Shown in pieces: positions 6,369-9,372 of a stretch of 9,372 nt of DNA. Below the pieces are notes generated by a model that saw only the letters and a program-made list of their open reading frames with translations, ran no database searches and was not told the DNA's origin. The DNA is from Bacteriovorax stolpii (GTDB taxonomy: Bacteria > Bdellovibrionota > Bacteriovoracia > Bacteriovoracales > Bacteriovoracaceae). The first letter of the stretch is position 1. The number at the start of each line of letters is the position of its first letter. Made by a program: the position numbers and the translations under genes. Where the stretch lies: positions 1 to 9,372 of the forward strand of contig CAMDDI010000125.1 of the NCBI GenBank assembly GCA_945890905.1. The letters are read 5' to 3'.

Positions 6369-6446
6369 TGGTAGTCCCAAGGGGATTCGAACCCCTGTTA
6401 CCGCCGTGAAAAGGCGATGTCCTAGACCGGGCTAGACGATGGGACC
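6369..6446 (-). tRNA. tRNA-Glu (anticodon UUC)
   Basis: A complete 78-nt cloverleaf with encoded CCA. Acceptor GGTCCCA/TGGGACT; D stem GTCT/GGAC with an 11-nt loop containing GG; anticodon stem TCGCC/GGCGG with loop TTTTCAC, giving anticodon TTC (complement of 6408-6410); T stem AGGGG/CCCCT with loop TTCGAAT; discriminator A. The first acceptor pair is G1-U72 instead of the usual G-C for this tRNA. It lies 30 nt downstream of tRNA-Lys and just before the terminator, so the two are co-transcribed. Confidence 0.97.
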
Positions 6447-6476
6447 AAAACAATTTCAATGAGTTCGGATAAAAAG

Positions 6477-6553
6477 TGGTGATCTCGCTGTGACTCGAAC
6501 ACAGGACCCTCTCCTTAAAAGGGAGATGCTCTAACCAACTGAGCTACGAGACC
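6477..6553 (-). tRNA. tRNA-Lys (anticodon UUU)
   Basis: A complete 77-nt cloverleaf with encoded CCA. Acceptor GGTCTCG/CGAGATC (all paired, one G-U); D arm GCTC/GAGC; anticodon stem TCTCC/GGAGA with loop CTTTTAA, anticodon TTT (complement of 6517-6519); variable loop GGGTC; T arm CTGTG/CACAG with loop TTCGAGT; discriminator A. It is the first gene of the two-tRNA unit. Confidence 0.98.
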
Positions 6554-6573
6554 ACTTTCAAACGAAGGACTAC

Positions 6574-6602
6574 AAATTATTGTTTCCGAAGAATTTTGTC
6601 AA
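6574..6602 (-). promoter_or_regulatory. Promoter of the tRNA-Lys/tRNA-Glu unit
   Basis: On the minus strand a perfect TTGACA (6602-6597) is followed after 17 nt by TAATTT (6579-6574). With a 15-nt spacer, AATAAT (6581-6576) would be the better -10 match. Either starts transcription about 15 nt before the tRNA-Lys 5' end. Confidence 0.65.
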
Positions 6603-6684
6603 ACATAAATTGCGGAAAAGAGAGGTTTATTTTAGGCCAAAACCAAGAATTTTTATGGAGTTAGTGAGTTTAGGACAAGGTAGC

Positions 6685-6822
6685 TTAAGGAGCTGAGGCC
6701 AGTCGAACGGATTCAGAAACTGAATCCTCATAGGTATTGGTAACAGAACGATCAGAATCGGTGAATGCCATACGTGCAACGAAGTAGAAAAGGATAAGTG
6801 TAGAAATTTTAAAAAGCGTCAT
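6685..6822 (-). CDS. Small ORF, 45 residues, hydrophobic N-terminus; unknown function
   Basis: The 45 codons run from ATG 6822 to TAA 6685. The product begins MTLFKISTLILFYFVARMAF: one short hydrophobic segment (residues 3-16) fit for a membrane helix or signal peptide. A polar Ser/Asp/Glu-rich tail follows (TDSDRSVTNTYEDSVSES at 21-38), ending VRLASAP. GGCAGG lies 4 nt before the ATG as a ribosome binding site, and a perfect TATAAT stands just upstream with an operator-like inverted repeat. It is alone between purA and the tRNA promoter, in the same direction as both. I know no homologue. The combination of SD, promoter and open frame supports a real gene. An alternative is a structured small RNA, because the 3' part holds a perfect 8-bp hairpin (6709-6727). 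Confidence 0.6.
   Translation of the reverse strand: MTLFKISTLILFYFVARMAFTDSDRSVTNTYEDSVSESVRLASAP
6709..6727 (-). repeat. Perfect hairpin inside the small ORF
   Basis: GGATTCAG and CTGAATCC form perfect 8-bp arms around a 3-nt loop. On the minus-strand transcript this is a stable hairpin within codons about 32-38 of the small ORF. No T run follows, so it is not a terminator. Confidence 0.6.
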
Positions 6823-6838
6823 AAAACCTGCCTACGAC

Positions 6839-6844
6839 ATTATA
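6839..6844 (-). promoter_or_regulatory. -10 element of the small ORF
   Basis: A perfect TATAAT on the minus strand ends 16 nt before the small ORF's ATG, so transcription would start around 6832, leaving a leader of only about 10 nt that holds the SD. No good -35 box lies 16-18 nt upstream (CTTCGT at 17 nt), suggesting dependence on an activator or weak basal use. Confidence 0.5.
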
Positions 6845-6858
6845 CCGAGTATTCGGTA
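6843..6858. promoter_or_regulatory. Inverted repeat at the small-ORF promoter, candidate operator
   Basis: TACCGA (6843-6848) and TCGGTA (6853-6858) are perfect 6-bp arms around GTAT. The site overlaps the first bases of the TATAAT box and fills part of the -35/-10 spacer, a classical position for a dimeric repressor. The cognate regulator is unknown. Confidence 0.45.
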
Positions 6859-7024
6859 AGCACGAAGTAGGAAGATTTTTCGTGTCGAGATGAGTTAAGA
6901 CATTGTGTGGGGAATAAATCTTTCCGTCTACAAAGAGTTTTATTCTAGTGTGGATGAAAACCAACAAGCCTCGATAGAGAATTCCCTTTGAGAATCAGTT
7001 TCATTTTATTTTTATACAAAAATT
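6859..7024. other. Intergenic DNA with nothing recognised
   Basis: AT-rich DNA between the purA 3' side and the small-ORF promoter. The longest start-to-stop frames here are under 20 codons. I see no tRNA-like fold and no clear promoter pair. Confidence 0.5.
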
Positions 7025-7056
7025 TTGGGAATTGTTTGGTACATCCATTTCCCCAA
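7018..7056 (-). terminator. Possible weak terminator of purA
   Basis: On the minus strand TTGGGGAA pairs with TTCCCAA with one bulged G, and an inner TGG/CCA pair shortens the loop. After two A comes a run of five T (complement of 7018-7022). It starts about 45 nt after the purA stop. The bulge and short T run make it uncertain; no better terminator is visible. Confidence 0.4.
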
Positions 7057-7101
7057 GAATTTTCTTAGAAGATCCTGTCATAGAGGGAAATCTTATCCGC
7101 T

Positions 7102-8370
7102 TTAAGAGTAAGACTGACGGAACACAATCTGATTACGATCTGGACCGTAAGCATAAATCCCCACCGGAATTCCCAAACTCTCTTGCAAGAAGCTGATGTA
7201 GGTCTCTAGTTCAGCCGAAGGCTTGCCACTGGTAAAATCATCGGTGAAGGGTTTAAAAGTCTTATAAAGTGGCTTAGCGTTGTAGAGGTTTATTCCTGGA
7301 TAGGCGCAATCAACTACTTTGCCATTCACTTCATAGGCGTAACATATTTTAAGCTCAGGTACTGAGCTTAAAATATCAAGTTTTGTCAGAGCAATACTTG
7401 TAAGTTGAGAGCATTTTACTGAATAGCGAAGAAGCGGAATATCAAGCCATCCACAACGGCGCTTGCGTCCTGTCGTAGCACCAAATTCATTGCCCGTTTT
7501 TTGAATTAAAGCTCCGATATCGTCAAAGAGTTCAGTCGGAAATGGACCTTCCCCCACACGAGTGGTGTAGGCCTTGGCCACACCAATGACTTCTTCTAAT
7601 TTTTTGCCGGGAATTCCTGCACCATTATAGATTCCTGAAGCCGCCGTAGAAGACGAAGTGACGTAGGGATAAGTTCCATAATCCACATCCAGCAAAATAC
7701 CCTGAGCACCTTCATAAAGAACACGCTTTCCTTTAGAAAGCTGATCATCAATTAAAGAAAATGTATCCACCACATAATCTTTGAGGGATTCGCCATAACG
7801 GTAGAGACGCTCAACTTCTTGTTCGATAGCAGGTATTTCAATTTGGTAGAGATGCTTAAAGAGAATGGCCTTTTCTGCATATCCATTGGAGAGTCTGCGT
7901 ACAAGAGTGTCTTTATCTAAAAGATCTTTCACTTTGATCGCCCGACGGGAAACTTTATCTTCGTAAGCTGGGCCGATTCCTTTACCAGTGGTTCCGATTT
8001 TCTCAGGACCTTGTGCTTCGCGGGCAGCATCCAAAAGTTTGTGATAGCTCGTGATGACTGTGGCCGTTGAGGAGAGTTTTAAATTCTCAGGGGTCACATT
8101 GGTCACACCTTTAATTTTTGCTAGTTCATTTAAAAAGTTTTCTGGTTCAAGCACTACTCCGTGACCAATCACCGATAAACAGTGGGGATGTAAAACTCCA
8201 GAGGGGATCACATGCAGAACAGTTTTTTGTCCGTTGACCCAAATGGTGTGACCGGCATTGTGGCCACCTTGATATCTAACAACCAAGTCGCATTTTTCGG
8301 CGAGAAGGTCCGTAATTTTTCCCTTACCTTCATCACCCCATTGAGCGCCAATAATTGCCATTGTTTGCAT
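7102..8370 (-). CDS. purA: Adenylosuccinate synthetase
   Basis: PurA joins IMP and aspartate using GTP to form adenylosuccinate, the first committed step from IMP to AMP, in the cytoplasm. The 422 residues are close to the usual 430. Motifs in order: GTP loop GAQWGDEGKGK (8-18) with catalytic Asp13; GGHNAGHT (35-42) with catalytic His41, both numbered as in E. coli; IMP site GTTGKGIGPAYEDK (126-139) and Arg143; EGAQGILLDVDYGTYPYVTS (220-239); VGEGPFPTEL (272-281); the aspartate/GTP-contacting GATTGRKRRCGWLD (297-310); the guanine-specificity TKLD (329-332); and the C-terminal YGPDR. ATG 8370 is chosen because AAAGG lies 7 nt upstream. The open frame extends to 8475 without an SD or family similarity. 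An ATG at 8361 is a less likely start. Confidence 0.98.
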   Translation of the reverse strand: MQTMAIIGAQWGDEGKGKITDLLAEKCDLVVRYQGGHNAGHTIWVNGQKTVLHVIPSGVLHPHCLSVIGHGVVLEPENFLNELAKIKGVTNVTPENLKLSSTATVITSYHKLLDAAREAQGPEKIGTTGKGIGPAYEDKVSRRAIKVKDLLDKDTLVRRLSNGYAEKAILFKHLYQIEIPAIEQEVERLYRYGESLKDYVVDTFSLIDDQLSKGKRVLYEGAQGILLDVDYGTYPYVTSSSTAASGIYNGAGIPGKKLEEVIGVAKAYTTRVGEGPFPTELFDDIGALIQKTGNEFGATTGRKRRCGWLDIPLLRYSVKCSQLTSIALTKLDILSSVPELKICYAYEVNGKVVDCAYPGINLYNAKPLYKTFKPFTDDFTSGKPSAELETYISFLQESLGIPVGIYAYGPDRNQIVFRQSYS

Positions 8371-8377
8371 GCTTTTG

Positions 8378-8382
8378 CCTTT
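8378..8382 (-). promoter_or_regulatory. purA ribosome binding site
   Basis: AAAGG on the minus strand (8382-8378), 7 nt before ATG 8370. It fixes the start against the longer open frame and against ATG 8361. Confidence 0.7.
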
Positions 8383-8419
8383 ACTTCGTTTGAGATCTTG
8401 AATGTTTTGATTTCGACTC

Positions 8420-8448
8420 ACTCTACACAAAAGCGGGGTGAATTTGAA
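8420..8448 (-). promoter_or_regulatory. Possible purA promoter
   Basis: TTCAAA (8448-8443), 17 nt, TAGAGT (8425-8420), with 4 of 6 matches in each box; transcription would start near 8413 with a leader of about 43 nt. The upstream gene ends in a strong terminator, so purA needs its own promoter; this is the best pair I see. Confidence 0.3.
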
Positions 8449-8502
8449 TGGCCCATGAAGAAGAAATTCTTGCAAATAGTGGCACTGGGACGCTGCGAAT
8501 AA

Positions 8503-8536
8503 ATAAAAAAGGCAGAAGCCGGTTAAAGCTTCTGCC
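8503..8536 (-). terminator. Terminator of the 114-residue protein gene
   Basis: GGCAGAAGC (8511-8519) and GCTTCTGCC (8528-8536) form a perfect 9-bp stem with an 8-nt loop. On the minus strand it is followed by six T, then ATTTATT. A smaller hairpin (AATCCT/AGGATT, 8553-8567) lies between it and the stop codon. Confidence 0.92.
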
Positions 8537-8573
8537 TGAAAGGCCTAATTACAATCCTGGGAGGATTTTGTTC

Positions 8574-8918
8574 TTAGGCAATCGATCGTAATTCAAGTCG
8601 ACTTTGCAGTGTGTCCAAGACAGTTTGGAATTCACTCAAAGTCGGGAGTTGTCCGAAGTGAGTGTTCTCATGCATGTTCATGGAGACAAAATCAAAAATC
8701 TCCACTGGACTTGAGCGGTCTGAACCTTTTTGAAAGGCCCGCCAGTTAGACTTGCCAGTCTTGCGGTAGTTCTCGAAAAGATTCTCCACCATCTGTTGTT
8801 TGGATTTCACACCGACACCTACAACTTGTCCGCAATCATCGATTTCCAAATACCACACTCGGTAGTCGTTTTGGTTTTTGGGATGTTGCTTGGATTCAAC
8901 TGCGATGGCTAAAAACAT
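8574..8918 (-). CDS. Conserved-looking small soluble protein, unknown function
   Basis: This 114-residue product is one I do not recognise. It has no signal peptide or membrane segment and looks cytoplasmic. The N-terminal half (MFLAIAVESK at 1-10, then NDYRVWYLEIDDCGQVVGVGV around 16-37) reads as beta-strands. The middle is basic and helical (KQQMVENLFENYRKTGKSNWRAFQKG). The C-terminal half has SPVEIFDFVSMNMHENTHFGQLPTL and a final helix FQTVLDTLQSRLELRSIA. A single Cys is present and no metal-binding cluster. The start is set by AAGGAGGA (8930-8923) 4-5 nt before ATG 8918; the frame is open to 8996, but those starts lack an SD and lie in the leader. The roughly 110-nt leader is rich in GGA motifs and the promoter is flanked by TAGGGGCGAA sites, so the gene seems tightly controlled. 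It has its own terminator. Confidence 0.75.
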   Translation of the reverse strand: MFLAIAVESKQHPKNQNDYRVWYLEIDDCGQVVGVGVKSKQQMVENLFENYRKTGKSNWRAFQKGSDRSSPVEIFDFVSMNMHENTHFGQLPTLSEFQTVLDTLQSRLELRSIA

Positions 8919-8922
8919 GGGG

Positions 8923-8930
8923 TCCTCCTT
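8923..8930 (-). promoter_or_regulatory. Strong SD that sets the start of the 114-residue protein
   Basis: AAGGAGGA on the minus strand, a near-perfect anti-16S match at correct spacing before ATG 8918. It contains two overlapping GGA motifs, so a GGA-binding regulator such as CsrA could block it. Confidence 0.8.
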
Positions 8931-9003
8931 GTCTCTCGCTGCAAGCCACATCCTGTCGCTTCTTTGTGTGTGTATGAAGGTCCTACTTATCTCCATCCTG
9001 GAG

Positions 9004-9013
9004 TAGGGGCGAA
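9004..9013 (+). repeat. TAGGGGCGAA repeat, copy 1
   Basis: Exact decamer on the plus strand. It lies just downstream of the predicted transcription start of the 114-residue protein gene and is inverted relative to copy 2, giving perfect 10-bp arms 35 nt apart around that promoter's -10 box. Confidence 0.7.
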
Positions 9014-9037
9014 CCTCCTCGCATCCTGCTTACCCAC

Positions 9038-9046
9038 ATCATATCA
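9038..9046 (-). promoter_or_regulatory. Extended -10 promoter of the 114-residue protein gene
   Basis: On the minus strand TGATATGAT is an extended -10 box (TGn followed by TATGAT, 5 of 6 matches). Transcription would start near 9031. The -35 region is poor (TTACAT at 18 nt), as expected for extended -10 promoters. It lies between two inverted TAGGGGCGAA sites. Confidence 0.45.
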
Positions 9047-9048
9047 AC

Positions 9049-9058
9049 TTCGCCCCTA
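9049..9058 (-). repeat. TAGGGGCGAA repeat, copy 2 (inverted)
   Basis: Exact decamer read on the minus strand, directly upstream of the extended -10 box (9038-9046). An ATAGGGGCGAA undecamer is shared with copy 3. Confidence 0.7.
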
Positions 9059-9184
9059 TGAATGTAACGATAAATTTATTTACATCAACTCACCGGCTTT
9101 AGAGAGAAAGTAAGAGAGACGTAGTATCAAAAAGTCTCTTACTCAACTGATTGAATGATTCTTATCACTTGCCCCGACGCGTGA

Positions 9185-9194
9185 TAGGGGCGAA
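9185..9194 (+). repeat. TAGGGGCGAA repeat, copy 3
   Basis: Exact decamer on the plus strand, about 15 nt upstream of the candidate murJ promoter at 9208-9236. A degenerate inverted copy (7 of 10 matches) stands at 9168-9177. Confidence 0.7.
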
Positions 9195-9207
9195 AGAGAC
9201 CCATTTG

Positions 9208-9236
9208 TTGAGTGAAAGAGTTTAAAAACATTTATT
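9208..9236 (+). promoter_or_regulatory. Possible murJ promoter
   Basis: TTGAGT (9208-9213), 17 nt, TTTATT (9231-9236), with 4 of 6 matches in each box; transcription would begin near 9243, giving a leader of about 40 nt. Uncertain because of the AT-rich context. Confidence 0.35.
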
Positions 9237-9281
9237 TTCAAAAACTTTTTCTCGAGTGAAAATCTCAACATCAGGAGTTTC

Positions 9282-9372
9282 ATGTCCGTACTACGTTCAT
9301 CAATTAAAATGGCGATCGCAACTTTTTTGTCTCGAATCTTAGGACTCGTGAGAGAACAAGTGATGGCGGCGT
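9282..9372 (+). CDS. murJ: Lipid II flippase MurJ (N-terminal part, runs off the window)
   Basis: Thirty codons are visible: MSVLRSSIKMAIATFLSRILGLVREQVMAA in two stretches, namely a short basic N-terminus and the start of transmembrane helix 1. FLSRILGLVRE at 15-25 is the conserved opening of MurJ/MviN proteins, where an Arg of the SRxLGLxR motif lines the substrate cavity. MurJ flips lipid II to the periplasm for peptidoglycan synthesis and belongs to the MOP superfamily. AGGAG (9273-9277) stands 4 nt before ATG 9282. The gene is divergent from the 114-residue protein gene, with a 363-bp regulatory region between them. The rest lies outside the window, so intactness cannot be judged. Confidence 0.88.
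   Translation, partial: MSVLRSSIKMAIATFLSRILGLVREQVMAA

Larger units (their letters stand above)
8919..9031 (-). promoter_or_regulatory. GGA-rich 5' leader, candidate CsrA/RsmA target
   Basis: The predicted leader (minus strand) holds eight GGA motifs. Three are in the heptamer CAGGATG (complements of 8949-8955, 8994-9000, 9022-9028), each with GGA between complementary flanks: GCA-GGA-TGC, CTCCA-GGA-TGGAG and ACA-GGA-TGT. Two more are in the SD. Multiple GGA sites, some in hairpin loops and one on the SD, are typical of CsrA/RsmA-repressed mRNAs. The match is one base shorter than the CsrA ACARGGAUGU consensus, so this is inference. Confidence 0.4.
9059..9281. other. Gene-free region before murJ, with inverted repeats
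   Basis: No frame longer than about 14 codons from an ATG is seen. The region holds the 10-bp palindrome ATAAATTTAT with TGTAA/TTACA flanks (9062-9083); 9-bp inverted arms AGTAAGAGA (9109-9117) and TCTCTTACT (9135-9143); a second pair ACTCAAC (9141-9147) and GTTGAGT (9207-9213) that shares bases with the first; and TAGGGGCGAA copy 3 with a degenerate inverted partner CTTGCCCCGA (9168-9177). It probably carries the murJ promoter. Confidence 0.5.

Noticed and set aside
6163..6435. 90-codon plus-strand frame running through the tRNA-Glu gene
   Set aside because: It is antisense to the protease start, the terminator and the tRNA; its C-terminal translation is the well-known spurious peptide from tRNA sequence.
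8371..8475. 35-residue N-terminal extension of PurA
   Set aside because: The extension has no SD and no family similarity, whereas ATG 8370 has AAAGG at 7 nt and restores E. coli residue numbering.
8212..8502. 96-codon plus-strand frame antisense to the purA 5' end
   Set aside because: It lies opposite the highly conserved P-loop region of purA, has no SD and no recognisable domain.
8919..8996. Longer N-terminus (starts at 8951 or 8996) of the 114-residue protein
   Set aside because: Neither start has a good SD, while ATG 8918 has AAGGAGGA at proper spacing; the extra codons are the structured leader.
9062..9083. TGTAA...TTACA around ATAAATTTAT as a CRP/FNR- or Fur-type box
   Set aside because: The spacing is asymmetric and the sequence does not match those consensus sites; it may only reflect AT-rich DNA.
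1..9372. CRISPR array, insertion sequence, prophage or retron
   Set aside because: No regularly spaced repeats, transposase, integrase, phage genes or reverse transcriptase were found on either strand.

Overview
The window looks like a stretch of chromosome from a moderately AT-rich Gram-negative bacterium. The mix suggests the Bdellovibrionota (Bacteriovorax/Peredibacter-like): a membrane pyrophosphatase, secreted trypsin-like protease, periplasm-facing ankyrin protein, glycine-zipper lipoprotein and probable outer-membrane barrel, alongside ordinary housekeeping genes. This placement is inference; no lineage-specific marker was read. I saw no phage, transposon, CRISPR array or rRNA.

Layout. 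1-182 (minus): start of a YkgJ-type cysteine-cluster protein, apparently leaderless. 343-2403 (plus): hppA, a K+-dependent type membrane pyrophosphatase, ending in a strong terminator. 2452-3399 (minus): exported, probably outer-membrane beta protein, converging on hppA. 3535-4386 (plus): membrane-anchored ankyrin-repeat protein. 4452-5476 (plus): three-gene unit with 4-nt gaps, made of an XRE/HipB-like regulator, a glycine-zipper lipoprotein and a glyoxalase I (gloA). 5469-6281 (minus): secreted trypsin-like serine protease whose 3' end overlaps gloA by 8 bp. 6369-6553 (minus): tRNA-Lys(UUU) then tRNA-Glu(UUC), with promoter and terminator. 6685-6822 (minus): unrecognised 45-codon small ORF with an SD, a perfect TATAAT and an inverted repeat at the promoter. 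7102-8370 (minus): purA. 8574-8918 (minus): 114-residue protein of unknown function with a long GGA-rich leader. 9282-9372 (plus): start of murJ.

The parts most worth a second look are regulatory. They are the decamer TAGGGGCGAA, present three times exactly between the 114-residue gene and murJ; the GGA-rich leader of the 114-residue gene, which resembles a CsrA/RsmA target; a symmetric operator candidate on the promoter of the XRE-lipoprotein-gloA unit; and the small ORF with its own operator-like repeat.

Housekeeping functions are clear: PurA makes adenylosuccinate from IMP, MurJ flips lipid II, and HppA couples pyrophosphate hydrolysis to ion pumping. The three-gene unit may link a regulator to methylglyoxal detoxification and an envelope lipoprotein, but this rests only on gene spacing.
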